Source of the DNA: Plasmopara viticola | Taxonomy: Eukaryota > Oomycota > Peronosporomycetes > Peronosporales > Peronosporaceae | Reading direction: 5' to 3' | DNA: 64,000 bases | Assembly: GCA_001695595.3 (NCBI GenBank) | Contig: MBPM02000025.1 | Location: 744,001 to 808,000 of the forward strand | Shown here: piece after piece, positions 10,410 through 22,945 of the stretch | How positions within the stretch are numbered: the stretch's first letter is position 1 | Layout of the letters: every line of letters begins with the position of its first letter | The notes under the pieces: model-generated | The model's input: the letters and a program-made list of their open reading frames with translations, nothing else | Database searches by the model: none | Told to the model about the DNA's origin: nothing | Made by a program: the position numbers and the translations under genes

Positions 10410-13400
10410 TTGACTTTGTTTATCAGGATGATCTGTACGATCTGAGAAGCCCACGGGAATGTTGGCATTCAAACAAGTTTTGCTAATAGCAAATTCTTTA
10501 TCAAATTCGACAGTTTCTCGCAATTTCAATATCAATAGCTGTGTTACCTTCCTGGCCAATTTTGCAAAAGGCTACATTTATGGTTTAGCATGGCCATTTC
10601 CTATTCACATAAATAAACTAAGCACTTTTTTAAGTTCTGTAGTAGCCTTGGAATGTACTTTTCTGTAAGCAATTAATTGAAAATTGTTTTGCTTGCCTTC
10701 TTTAGTAGACATAGCCACATTTCACAGAACTGCCGCCGAACTTTGCAATAAGAAATTCTCTTTTGTAGATCCAGTTTTGTTTATTTCCGACAGTGTAATC
10801 TGACTGTACAAAGTTTGTGCTGATCAGATCAACTGACTGCTAATCCATATTAGCTTTCACGATTTGTTCGTATACTAGCTTGATTGAAAGCCTGTAAATT
10901 GTCGATTAACTCCGGCCTTCACGATCCGATCATGTATCACGGTGATGAAAAGTTGACGTCTTAGTACGTGATTTCTGGTCAGCCACAATCTCAGGTAAGT
11001 ATGGCTCGGAATGCACATTGGACGATTATCATCAACGTAAGGATCTAGTACTCTTCGCAAATGATTACAATGGATTGACCATTTACCATCTAGCCGAGAA
11101 TTGCGAGAGATGCAAACAATTATTCCTCGAATATGTCCATGCAAAGGAATTTCCTTGCAAAAGGTGAGGGTAAAGATAGAGCGCAAACGCGCAACAGCAA
11201 GCCAATTTACATAATTAAGTACCAGGACAAGAAAGTAGGCTGGTGATGGTAGGCTTATTCACCGGCTCAGTCCCGGCTAAGCTGTGTCACAAAAATGACT
11301 GAATAGAGCTGCCAGTTCTTTCAAGACTTAGAAGTAGGTAATACTGTTATGCAACGAAAGCAATCCGACGTCATCTTTGAAAATGCTTTACTGCCTTGTA
11401 ATCACAGCCATCGGACACCCTCATCGCTGTCGGAAGTATTAAGGTCGTTTGCCAACATGTTGGACGGGCTAGCGTTGCTTTATCTGTAAAGAGAATTCAA
11501 AAAAATAATTTTGTTTGAAAACTTTTCACAATATGTATTAATTGCTTTAGAAATTTACGATAAGTTAAATCATAATATATGTTTAAAAGGTCGTTCACAA
11601 AACATCGTCATAGGAGCGCTTTCTTTGCACCAAGAAAGTAACGCTACATGGTGATCAAACCCGACGTGATAAGCCCAGATTCAGAAAGTTCCATCTAGGC
11701 TGTTTTCATCGCATTTCACTAGGAAATCGATTATGACTTGAACTTAAGCGGGTAGAAATTTGAATGGGTAACTGTACAGAAAAAAATATGTCACGGTAGT
11801 AGAATAAAGCAGATAAGATCTGATGCAAGATCGATGGGATTGGACCATGCCGGGTCGACTTCGTCCACAAAGAGCCGAAGCTATTCGCACGGGGTCAGAT
11901 CCCGTCTTAGCATTATTCTCATTGTGGCTCATATCACCATAATGACATGCATTGCTGAAAGCAATTAAAGTGTCTGTGCTCTGGCATAAGTGGTCGCCTA
12001 TCCGACCGATGCCCATTTGTGTGACGAAGAAGCGGAAAGATCTATAACACACGACAATGGCGGAATGGAGAGCCTCATCCACCCGTGGAATGACTCCACC
12101 AAGCTCCAATGTATATACAACTGCCGAAATTTAAAGAGAAGCTACTGATCATATGCGTTCGCTAAACACGAAGCCTGGATGAGCCTTTTGATTGAGAATC
12201 TGCCCTACGTACAAATTAAAAGCAAATAAAAATAAAGAAAAGCAAAGAGCAAGGGATGGTTGACAGCACATCTAAATTTCGTGAAATTATACAAACTTCC
12301 AGCAAAGTTACCTCTTCTGACACCGCCATGGCGTATTTGGGGGGGGGGCTGGATACTAGAAAAATCACGCACACCAATCTAGTTGGCCAAGAAAGACAAG
12401 GCAGGTGGAAAGCTCATGGCGGGAAGAAAGACCGAGTCCTGATTTCTAATGTCAATGTATGTATTCTGAACGTGCCTCACTGCTCTACATATTTTACGTA
12501 AAAACAGTATTGTTAATAAATCAATAATCAAGCACTTTGACCAAAGCTCTACCGTAACGGTCACACGATTGTCACACAAGTCAACAGAACTGCTGCATTG
12601 TGTTATATAAGTCATGTGATAGTTCGAACAGCAAAAAGAAAGTTTTGTGTGGTTAACAGAACGGCTATAGATGGTCTAACCACCGATAACTGATCCAAAT
12701 AGTAGATAATACGATGCGAAGTAGTAATTGTAAGATTTTATCCCTAGTAGATAGAATTCAGTTTACATTTGTGTAGACGACAATTACGTTAAACTTTGGT
12801 GCTGAGGCTACTATTAGCTCTCGGAGTCAAGACTATGAATCTGCTACTAGTAGCAATCCTAATTGGAGGACAAAAACCCAAACTCTATTTTCCTGTACGC
12901 AACTAGTTACGGAAGACTCACTGCACATGGTACTTTTTATGTCTGAGTTGTCAAATGAGTGGGATAAAAGCTATTCACGGCATACAACTTCTACGGCTTC
13001 GACCGTGATCTGCTTGAAACGGTACAATGGACCAATATTTGAACCGATTGCAAATTAAAATTGGAATCATTAAGCGATCTAAGCCTATTGATGACTTCCT
13101 CGATTTTATTTACAGATATCTTGCAGAAAACCTGACCGGAATATTTTGGTACTAATACTAAATTTGTCTTGCGGATTCTGAGAAGTACGAGTAAGAGAGA
13201 ACAACCACCCGATTTTTGAACTCATCGGACCATTCAGGCTGTGCAAGAGGTCGCGTATGCTTTTTTAGGCTCCAAAACGCACCCCGAATCGATCAGCTAC
13301 ACTTTTGAAAAGGCCTGGATGGATACCTTCAGGTCGACGTTAAAGGTTTTTGATACAGGTCTGAAGATATGTTTAAGAATGTGGAGCCAAGCGATGGCAG

Positions 13401-15477
13401 GTTCCATCTGGTATATAGTAGAAAGTCTTAGATCAATGTCATTCTTGGGTTATCGGAGGCTTGAGACTTATTCTGGGAAAAGATGGATCGTCGAATAAAA
13501 ATGAACGACTGTCGCTCACCTTTCAAAAGCTATCTCGATTCAATTTAAAATAACATATGAATAAATTAAAACTAAGAAATAAAATATGTTCCCAAAATAA
13601 GAATAATACGGTTTGAAATCTAAAGATCCGGGGGCGTTGATCAATCTGCCATCATTGGGTACGCTCGACTGGGGTAATTCTTTTGAAATAATATAGGCTA
13701 CTATCTCAGCTTTATTGAAAATATAAATCTACTCGTCAATTCGCACGATGTAAATTTTTGCGGATGGTATAGAACAAAGACTCACAATCAGATCAGGATA
13801 AAGTATGTACGCCGAAAGAGAAAACGAGTGTTTAATTGGCCTGGGCAGAAGTGTCACTCGGCATGCTAAAACCTCTCCAGTTCTGCAACAGCGTGCTCAA
13901 AATCAGACGTTGCAGACTACACGTTATACTAAGAAAATACACAATACTACTTCAAGATTTGGCGGTAACATTCACTAGTCGAACCGACCACGTTTTACAA
14001 TATTTAAACGCTCGTTCTCGGATTGAAGTAAGCTCAGGCACCTTGCGTCGCACGTCCGCTTGATCATCAGAGTGGGAACATCATAGCCAACTAGAAGCCT
14101 CTTGTAGCATATCAGGTCCTAAGAAACGACAAAAGTGTCCTGCCATGTTCACTTTTACACCAGGCAACTACCTGGACTGAGTTTAGGTCATGTAATTCCA
14201 CTTTAGGCGTCAACGTAGCAGGCTGATCCATCAAATTTCAACACTGAAGATTCTTCGCGTATTCGACAGCTAGTAGGGTTGACTGTCTAGATCAATCATT
14301 GCAAATATCGGCAAAGTGACACTCGCCACGAGTATTAAATCGTCGCCCCTGATGAGCCTCAAAATCTCCGACGCTCATGAAGATCAGATCGGCCAAGCTA
14401 TTAGACGATATATCGGATAGTTAAGATTGGTTATAAAGCGGAGGAGAGCCGACAACTCCTAATTGACCTTTCTGATAGTCGTCTGACTTCGGCGTCTATA
14501 AAAAAATCATTTCGAGAAATAGAGGAACCAGAGCGCTGATCAATACAATCAGCACTGAGATCGGAGGTGGATCAGGCATATCGCATTTATTTTGATTGTT
14601 CACTTAAGCTTCTGAATCCAACATTAGTGATCAATCGCGCATATAACAGTGGTGGCAACGTCGCGTCATTCTTAACGGATATATCCAGTCTGCGGAGGGA
14701 CGTGTTTCAACGGCTTGAAACGGATTGAGTATTAAGCACAAAATCGAAAGCAGGAGCGTTGGCCAAACGAATATATGCACTACCTAAAGTATGAGATCAG
14801 TTGCTTTATTATTTCATTTCTTAAGCACTTGATTATAGCTCGTACCATCTATTTCAAATTAGCGACGCGATCGTCTTAATGAAACAGAAATAAGCTTCGC
14901 TCAATCGCGATTAGTTCGAACAGTACGTTTTATGGAAAGAAGCTGGCTATTACTGTTTCCTGCATAAACATAAGGTATGGTTAGCGACTCCTTAGCGATC
15001 AAATACTGCCGAATTTACAAATTTGTATTGCTCTTCTAAGAGCGTTGTCATAAAAGACTGATCCTATCAGCTAAGTCAGTCAATGGTATGCATGGCCACG
15101 ATCAACTTTTTTAGATTTGTTGAAAAGGCATCGTGCGGCTTGGTACTCGCCATGCTCATTTGTACATTAAGTCACCTGTTGAATTGGAATACATACCTTG
15201 GATAGAGTATTATACGTCCGTGACCTTAAAGTTTTGCTAAGTCTGTAATAGCTCTCCTCCGAGATGTCTAGGCTTTTGGCAGAATGCCAAGCCAGCCACT
15301 TGGAGCGCAAAGAACAGGCAATCCTGGATTCAAAGACACGACAGAATGACGAATAGTGCAAGCTTAGTACGGATGGCACACCGTCGTACAGCAAGATTGC
15401 TAGCGAATAATAAAAAAGTAGCAATCTAAAGAAAAGCGTGAGCGGATGAAGTCAATTGGAAAGACTAGGGTATAAAA
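10410..15477. other. Gene-poor region, nothing recognised
   Basis: About 5 kb between the palindrome and the copia element. Open frames are short (the longest about 120 codons at 11744-12109, minus) and none shows a domain, a start context or an intron pattern I could build on. A run of about ten G lies near 12340. The region is probably decayed repeat sequence, but I could not assign it to a family. Confidence 0.6.
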
Positions 15478-15814
15478 TCTTAGAAAATCGGGTCGGACGC
15501 ACAGAAAAAAGACAAAGCCGGCATGTGATCAAATAGGTTAAACCAAATGTGATGTATTCGTTCGCACTACTGCTATATTTCAAATATATTTAAGCTTTCT
15601 CGCTCTACATGCGCAACTATAAAGAAAATTCGGGAATGTTTTGTACCCACTATAAATATACTCTGAACCCATAACCACGGATGTGTCGTTGCCCCGTCTG
15701 TTTCAAAGACGCAGTCTTACCGGTACACCAGTTGTTTCCAATTTACCGGTTGTCGCCGCTTTCAAAACATGTTAAACATGCACTTAACACACATCCGCAG
15801 CATCACCTTCAACA
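15478..15814 (-). repeat. 3' LTR of copia element (diverged)
   Basis: This segment aligns with 20262-20611 along its length, for example through CACTACTGCTA, GCTTTCTCG, GTACCCAC and CAGCATCACC blocks. In element orientation it begins TGTTGAAGG directly after the purine tract and ends near CTAAGA. The many mismatches and indels to the other LTR show age. Confidence 0.75.
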
Positions 15815-15849
15815 GTCTCTCCAAATGTTTGCGCGTGTGTGCGGCCACC

Positions 15850-16040
15850 TTGCGCCGACACGCACAGACCAGTGACAAAGCCGTTTTTTCATGAAAGTAG
15901 TGGTACTTGATGTCGATATGCTTGGTCCGCGCGTAAGAAATCGGGTTCTTTGCCAACGCGATGCAGTCCTGATTGTATTGATTGATTGTGGTTGGCCTTT
16001 TGATGCCCAGCCAATAAGGTCCAGTAGGAGGCGCCTTGTT
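15850..16040 (-). pseudogene. Copia RNase H remnant, second part
   Basis: Immediately after the acyl-CoA dehydrogenase fragment the minus strand reads KRPTTINQYNQDCIALAKNP and ARTKHIDIKYHYFHEK. These are the classical final RNase H blocks of copia elements. The purine tract and 3' LTR follow directly, so the two RNase H halves belong to one element. Confidence 0.82.
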
Positions 16041-16044
16041 CGTC

Positions 16045-16850
16045 GTAGCAAACACAATGTCTTGATCCGCGTCATGAGTGATTGTAATTCATGCTTTAGT
16101 ACCGTTGAGGACGTAACCTTTGTCCGTAATCCGAGCTGTAGTCGAAGCCGCTCCTGCGTCACTGCCGTTGCCTATTTCACTGAGTCCAAAGCAGCCGAGC
16201 TTCTCTCCGCTCGCATACGGCGTCAAGCGTTGCTCCTTTTGCTCAAGCGTGCCAAATCTCTCGAGTGGGGCACAATCTAAGGACTACACGACAAAAAACC
16301 CACCCCACTATCTCCTAATAGTATACATCTATCCACATTGAAAAAATTGGTACAGACGCACGTTGTTGACCGACATGATGGCGCCTGTTGAGGCATATCC
16401 GCGACTGACTTCTTCCACAGCGATCAAATACGCGAGGTAGTCGAGGCCTGCGCCACCATATTTGTCATCAATCGCGACGCCCATGAGCCCCATTTCCCCG
16501 AGTCCCTTTTTCTGACTTGCCGGGTACTTGTGCTCTCTGTCCAGCTCGCCAGCAATGGGTTGAAGCGCTTTGGTCACGTATTGCTGGCACATGTCGCGCA
16601 TCATCAGATGCTCCTCCGGTAGCGTCGATAAGAAGCCGATGGATCGAGTCTGTGCGCGGCTACACGTTGCAAAGGTTCAAGACACGTCGATAAAGCAAGT
16701 GGCTGATAGTGACACGCACACGTTCTTGGGTAAGAAGGGCTTGCCGGAGGCGAAACGAGGAGTGAAAGGATGCTTGGAATAGAAGAACGTTAGATTTCGT
16801 CGCCAAGAATTTAACATTTTTGAAGTTGTGATGTTTGAACATATCGATAA
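16045..16850 (-). pseudogene. Acyl-CoA dehydrogenase N-terminal fragment inside copia
   Basis: After the kinase piece, the minus strand shows a basic, Ser/Arg-rich stretch that resembles a mitochondrial presequence (near 16850-16660), then LPEEHLMMRDMCQQYVTK, then GEMGLMGVAIDDKYGGAGLD and STGAIMSVNN, the start of a short-chain acyl-CoA dehydrogenase. A non-coding, intron-like gap follows (about 16272-16340), and the protein resumes as [33 protein letters not shown] and FATTNKA, where it stops and copia sequence resumes. A stop replaces a residue at NGTKA. Only the N-terminal half is present, so it is a pseudogene fragment. Confidence 0.75.
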
Positions 16851-16905
16851 TGACAGTGATATTACACTACGAGCACTTAAATATGGCCTACCGGTCCCTC
16901 GCACC

Positions 16906-17220
16906 TCATGATATTAAGCAGCACGAATTGTGCTTGACCCTGGTCGTGCATGGGCCATGCTTGACTTCGCACACGAGATATTCAATTGCTGCCCGCTGAA
17001 ACGTTTCAGGACAGACATTATCCCACCCATTATACGCAGCCTGTTCCTGCTCCGACAACTTGATCTCCTTGACAGTTGCAATGTCAAATAGAACAATATT
17101 AGCCTGGGACGCCGCATTGATCTCATTGTCGGGTACAAACGGGGGTGGGGCCTGCATTTGTTCCATCCGATCCCAATTAATGGATGAGAAATATCGCATG
17201 CGTTTGATGTAAGGGCCTCC
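16906..17220 (-). pseudogene. AGC protein kinase C-terminal fragment inside copia
   Basis: From the point where the copia RNase H breaks off, the minus strand reads IKRMRYFSSINWDRMEQ, then PPFVPDNEINAASQANI and further residues up to YLVCEVKHG. This is the end of an AGC-type kinase (PKA/PKG-like): the last helix of the catalytic domain, the SSINW segment and the PPF.P tail motif. No catalytic core is present. It is a fragment of a host gene in the same orientation as the retroelement, joined directly to it. Confidence 0.7.
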
Positions 17221-17600
17221 TAGCCTTCCACGACAACATGCTGCCATTAAGGTAAAAAAAGGAATGCTGTCGTCGAGCTGCGCAATTCCAAGTTGGTTGT
17301 CCCAATCTATCTACAAAGTCCAGTAACTCTCCCTTGCTCTTTCCATCAAATGACGGTGCTGTAATATGCAGTCGTCTCCAAGTACTTACGTATGCGCTTG
17401 ACCGTTGGCCAATGTTGCCCTCCGTGCCGCTTGCATACTTGGCCTCCACGTCCACTGCGTGAGCAATGCCTGGCCGTGCACATGCTGCAACATAGATCAG
17501 TGCACCGACCAGCTCGTGTACGGCCACTTGGGGGCAAACACGCCTTCGCCCCGAAGCTTGATCAGCTTCTCGCTCTCGTTCGCTGGTGTGTACACTTTCT
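17215..17600 (-). pseudogene. Copia RNase H remnant, first part
   Basis: The minus strand reads HELVGALIYVAACARPGIAH, followed after a gap by RRQHSFFYLNGSMLSWKARR. These are the usual blocks before and inside copia RNase H. The copia frame ends at SWKARR, where foreign kinase sequence starts. Confidence 0.8.
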
Positions 17601-18700
17601 TCCACCTGCTGACACCGAGCTTTTGGATCAGTTATTTAATCTACGCGCGCTGGCCCACGCAAATGGTCTTTTCCACACACCAAGTCGCCCCATACCTCGA
17701 TCTCAAGGCGGTCTATGGTGCTGTATTCGCTCTTGAGCGTGCGCTAGAAAGCGTGATTTTGCTGTTATGCCCGCGCGAAGCGCACCAGATGGTACACGTG
17801 GACGATGCCAAGCCCTGAGCGCCTCACGTACACGCACAGATCAGCATTCGTACACTAAAATACTTGCTCTTTAAGGTGCGCATTGAGTCGGTAGTTCCAT
17901 CCGAGAGCCACGCTTTGTGCCGTACAGCGCCTTGCGCAGTAGACTTCGGAGGTCGCGCATCCTCGAAGCCGTCAGTCTGATCCATGTATGACTTCGCCAT
18001 ACAGGAACGCAATGTCGACGTCGACATTGGGTCCTTTTAGGCTGCGAGAGCTAATGCTAACTTTATTGACTTCTTGCGCTATACCGGGCTAAAACGTCTC
18101 AAAGTAGTCTACTCCTGGCCAATAGGCGAAGTCCTCGGCAACGAGCCGTGCCTCGAATTTGACAATCTTGCCACTCAGCTCGCAATTATTACGAAAGACT
18201 CACTTGCACCCCATTGCCTTCATGACACTTAGTAGATCCACGAGCGTCCACGGCTTGAGCTGCATCAGAGACTAGACTTCACTTATCATCGCGGGTAAAC
18301 ACTCATCCTTGTGCTTGCTTTGCAGCACTTAATCGAACATCGACGCGCTCTCGCCGTCATCTTCAGCACTGAAGTAGTTCAACGCGTCGTTCCCAGCTTC
18401 GAAGTCGTTCAGGCCAAATCTCCGCGCCGCAACTTTGGAAACTGATACTCGTAGCGTATCATTGCTTGCTTCTTGCGCACCGGTCGCACATCCGACTCAT
18501 TCTCGTCATCCCGTCCTGGTGTACTCGATCGTAGTGTCGGCACAACCCCGATCGCTCGTTCAACTCTTCTTCGACGCGTGTCGGCGTCACACTCAGACCC
18601 TTCAGCAGTGTGATCGCTTTTTCAAAATGGCATTAATACAGGTGAATTCAAGATAAATAAGAATGATTTTTGTTTTGATCGTAATAAAAAAAATCAATAT
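17600..18700 (-). pseudogene. Copia reverse transcriptase remnant
   Basis: Fragments read in different minus-strand frames match the copia reverse transcriptase order: a DVDIAFLYGE segment near 18020, a QTDGFED segment close behind, and a decayed linker into the RNase H part near 17600. Heavily broken. Confidence 0.65.
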
Positions 18701-18769
18701 TTCCTAAAAGAACTACCAAACGATACAAACATATATATCTTTGGTGAACAGTTTGTCTGGTCGCTTACC

Positions 18770-19660
18770 CATTTTACGGTTCTTTATTGAGCTCATTATC
18801 TTCCATGATGTTGATCATGCTTGGCGCACTCCGTATGCGCGCTGCCATCATTGGCGCGTCCTCCACAAACGTCACGCTGCGCGAAATATGATCGCACCCG
18901 TGCTTGTATCCAGCATTCAAAACCCCTTGAGCTGCTTTTGAATTACCAAGCAGCAGACTGGGCACGCCTGAGTTGTCGAGCTTCCTGCGCGTTTCCTTTG
19001 CCATGTGCGCATAGCATTGGCTGCCAAAAGCGCACTTTGTTGAATGCGTGGCTTGCGCGTAAAAAGAGCTGGAACGGGCCCGCATTTGGACTCGACGTGC
19101 TCGGCACCACGTTGCGAATGCTCACAGCGGTCATGACAGCTTGATGCGAGTAGACTTTACTTATCTTGCCCCGCTTAGCATGCAACGAATCATCTTGATC
19201 AACGTGCGATTCATGCGCTCTGCCATGCCATTTTGCTCCCGGTTGTATGGCACGGAGAACTCTTGCTTAATCCTCTTCTGCTGGCCGTTGCAATATTTGC
19301 CACCATTGTCACTGCTCAGTACCTTGACGTCAATACCACACTCGAGCTGGATGTCGTGGTAGGAATCTCATGACTGCCTATGGCACATCGCTCTTCGTGC
19401 GCAGCGGGTACATTATCGCAAAGCGACTCCGCATCGCAAAAAAAGTCAAAATGTACCAATACTTCGAGTTGAACGTCGGCGAGATGAGTCCTAGCCCGTT
19501 TGAGCATGCGGATGTTCTCTATCGCAGAACATTCCGCTTTGTGAACGGTTTTCGCACTTGTTTGGCTGTCGCACACACGTCGCACACAACGCTCGCGTCT
19601 ACGCAGTCGCCCCCGATGTGGCTCCGCGCTCCCCACAATTGAAGCCCTGGATACCTGCTC
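18770..19660 (-). pseudogene. Copia integrase remnant
   Basis: The minus strand near 19560 holds a degenerate zinc-binding stretch and the segment that usually precedes the catalytic core; near 19000-18800 it reads GSQCYAHMAKETRRKLD, then GVPSLLLGNS and ISRSVTFVEDA, which is the typical end of a copia integrase region. Several frameshifts and stops prevent any full-length product. Confidence 0.75.
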
Positions 19661-19689
19661 CCTTCTTGCGCTGACCGCTACTCATCTTC

Positions 19690-20250
19690 TGTTTTTTTGC
19701 CATTATGCAGCGCTATTACCTTCTCGATGCGGAGCGACTCTTTCTTGAGCAATTATTCGGTGATGAGATGTCATCGATATTGAAATGGACCGCACTTATG
19801 CGAACCCCTGCACTAGACTGTCGTACGGTACTGGTAGGCTGCGCAGCATCGTTGCGCACACGTCCTCTTCACTTGGCCTGCAATCCGCGCTTCTCATCTG
19901 AAGCATCAGTTGCTCCAGCTCCATCACATGTGCGCTCATGTCCGGTGCCATACCTCAACGATTCGACCTTATCCTAGAGCCATAGCCGGGTCGCCATGTC
20001 CTGCGTTTGGTAGAATCTCTCCAGTGCTGCTTAGGCTTCCTAGGTACTGGCAGCATTCATGACGCGAACCAGCTGACAGTCCTTCAGGTCGAGCACGATC
20101 ACCGCATGCGCTTGCTGATCTTTCACTGCCGTGACGCTTTCTCCACTGGGAACCGCATCCCAAAAGTATTCGGACATAATGTACATCTTCATCTTAAACG
20201 TCCATGAAGCGAAGTTTGTGCTGTCGATCTGAGTGTCGAGTGTGTACTTG
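19690..20250 (-). pseudogene. Copia gag remnant
   Basis: The first part reads as typical copia gag: a TNFASWTFKMKMYIMSE block, then DAVPSGE and AHAVIVLDLKDCQLVRVM, all on the minus strand immediately inside the 5' LTR. After about 90 residues the frame is broken by stops, but gag-like sequence continues in other frames to about 19690. Confidence 0.8.
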
Positions 20251-20261
20251 GGCTGATAACC

Positions 20262-20611
20262 TCTTAGAAGGTTGAGAAGGACGCACACGGCTTGTGGTCG
20301 AAGAGGTAAATCCAAAAGTAATGTATTTGTGACTTAGTTCACACTACTGCTACATTAGAGCTTTCTCGATTTTACTGCATGCGCAAAAACAAAAAGCATA
20401 GGGCATGTTCCGTACCCACATTGAATATACTTCGAACCCTAACTACGCCTTGTGTACTCACACTTAGCTTCGGCGTCAAACCCGTCCGTTTCCAAGACGC
20501 CTCCACATGCAAACTATGTCGTTTACCAATTGCTGCCGATACACCGGTTGTCACCACATTCCAAAATCCAAAACATGCACAAAACACACAGCCACAGCAT
20601 CACCGTCAATA
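20262..20611 (-). repeat. 5' LTR of copia element (diverged)
   Basis: It is the partner of 15478-15814 in the same orientation. Its inner edge abuts a primer-binding-site-like GGTTATCAG on the minus strand at 20252-20261. The outer end is less certain because the terminal TG has decayed. Confidence 0.75.
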
Positions 20612-22945
20612 AGAAATCACTCCGCCCGTACTTCAAAAGCGCATTGTTTTGTTAAAGTGCCTGTCGCTTCAAATTATATATCGCAAATGCTTTCGGGTAG
20701 TCATGCCAAAGCCGATCGATACTCCCGCGTATAAAAAGCGGGAAAATTAGGGCACTTCACAGGAAAGTCTTGTTGCCACGAGATTGCGGCTACTTCACAA
20801 GTCGTTCCACAAGGAATTGCCATTTCTCTTGACGATCAAGAAGTACTGAGGAGGCTCCTACTTCGGCCTTCATAAAAAGCTGCAGCTCCTACGTGGCCAA
20901 TTAAAATTGCTTTCGTGATCGGTCCTAGTGGTCAGACTGCAGCCTTCTCAGACCCTGACAAAATAGATAGTATGCAATGAGTATGTGTTTTATGTGTTCA
21001 ATTAGCCATGTATTCGAAGTAGCCATTGTGCAGATCAGCACGAGGTAGTCAAACTGCGTCCATTAATTGTTTTGCTTTCTACTTACTTTCATTGCCCAAA
21101 GATCATACAATCGTTCCCTCACCATTGTGATCGATACAATTGTGGCTACAGACACTATCAGCCGCCGTATGACCACCTGTTCCCGCCCTATCAGAAAGGC
21201 CGAGCGCGCAATCAGCGCTTTTAAAGTGGTATTGGGATTCGAGGTTAGTAAAGATAGTTTTATTTTCTTTTCCAAGTTTATTGGTTAGCGTGGGTGATAG
21301 ATGCAATTGTTTGTCGTGGGCGAACGATGCAATCGGTCAGCAAAGGCGTAGCAGTGTGTGTTCACATCCGCAGCATCCTAACATCCCTCTGTTTGTAAAT
21401 GTGGTAAATTTGACAAGCCAAAGGCATTGGTAGGCTCTGCAAGGAAGCCGAATTGTGAGCCGTGGGGTTGACTCTATATCTCATAGGTCCTCACATACTT
21501 GGTCGTACATGTTGGGCCACGAAAGTGTGATGAAAACAAGAACAGTATCTTTTATTCGTCTAAATGACCGCTTATTGGGGGATTAAACTTCTAAAGAAGT
21601 ATATGTCTGCTTTAAACATTAACTCATGTTAAAGTCTGCTAGACTCACCTTCCAGCAATAACGACCGTCTGCTCACACATAGCACTATAGCTTTACGATC
21701 ACTGTCGAGGAGTAAAGCACACTGCTTTGAGATATTTGCTCACGACGAAGCTATGAATAGCTGTCGATCGACATCGACTTTGTACGCCTGTCGTCAGTCA
21801 GTCCTAAACCCTCCTACTATGAGCTACTTTATAGTCTGGCTTGCGCGAAAGCGCGTGGGCAAGCTCATTCAGGCTTGATATTAATAAGGAACCTATATTT
21901 TGCGACGAACGACGATACTTTCGTCGTCTTTTTCGAGACAGTGCGGTGTATTTATCTTGTTCTGAGAAGAGCATGATTTTAATCATTTGAAAGGCTAAGA
22001 ACCTAGAAGATACAACTTGCAACTTCACCTTGCGTACTTCATGTCAAGTGACACTTTGTGGCAGGGGTAACTTAGTTTGGAATAGAAGACTCGCTCATGA
22101 CTGTCTTACTGGATTGTAATAACCACAGTGTTTGTCATAGTCAAAAGCGTTGCAAGCGATACAAAACGAGGCTATACCAAAAGCTAAAGGGGGCTTTCAT
22201 TAGTGGTACCAGAATCATCTTGGTGCTGGCTTTCCCAGCATTACACGACATCCTTTTCACAGATCGAACAAATCAATCCACTAAACTTGTGCTACCAGCA
22301 CTGTACTTGCGCAATTAAGTAGTAAGGCCCAGCCTCAATTTTTTGTGAATGTGATTTTTAGGGTCCGGCCAATTCCCGGGGCTTCTTTAAATATTTCAAG
22401 ATTTTCTATGCCGCACAAACACATATGTCGATATTGGTATACAGCTCATTGGTCTTCAAGACCTCAAAATCTTGCCTTAGCTATCCTAAATGAGCTTTTA
22501 GAGCCGACTGGTCGTTCTCATTTTGACTATAAAATTATCTCGTCAAGGAATGTCCTGCAATACTCGATACAGGTGGTCACTGGACGGTTAAACGTGGCCA
22601 TAGCGTATGACTGTCCTTGTGGACTTTAATTTCCTGTCTTTTCCGCCGGGACAGGTTTGTTTAAATATCTTGCATTTGACAGTACCTATATACCATATCA
22701 GTGCACTCGACAACGTACAATACGTTTATTCTTGGAATGGGATCAATGAGGTACCCGCATGGCGAGTTGGCCTGTGTTTGGTCGCCATATTGCGTTTAGC
22801 CGTTGGCCACAGAAAGTTAGTGACACGTGCGCAAAACACGACTCCCGGACCATGCAATTAAATAAACATTCCAAAAAAAAATTCTGCATTCCATCGTGCC
22901 TGCAAAGCTCCACTTTATAGAAAAGCTACTAAGTCGCGTCTGATC
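20612..22945. other. Intergenic region, nothing recognised
   Basis: About 2.3 kb between the copia element and the first gene of the dense block. Open frames at 22097-22318 and 22345-22629 (plus) are short and unrecognised. A small hairpin-like CCCGC...GCGGG lies near 20728-20743. Confidence 0.6.

Larger units (their letters stand above)
15478..20611 (-). mobile_element. Decayed Ty1/copia LTR retrotransposon with foreign inserts
   Basis: The element runs on the minus strand: 5' LTR at 20262-20611, a primer-binding-site-like GGTTATCAG just inside it, then remnants of gag, integrase, reverse transcriptase and RNase H in copia order, a purine-rich tract (GGAGAGAC) next to the 3' LTR, and the 3' LTR at 15478-15814. 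All coding parts carry stops and frameshifts, and the two LTRs have diverged greatly, so the copy is old and inactive. The RNase H domain is interrupted between about 17215 and 16040 by fragments of two host genes. No clear target-site duplication remains. Confidence 0.85.
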
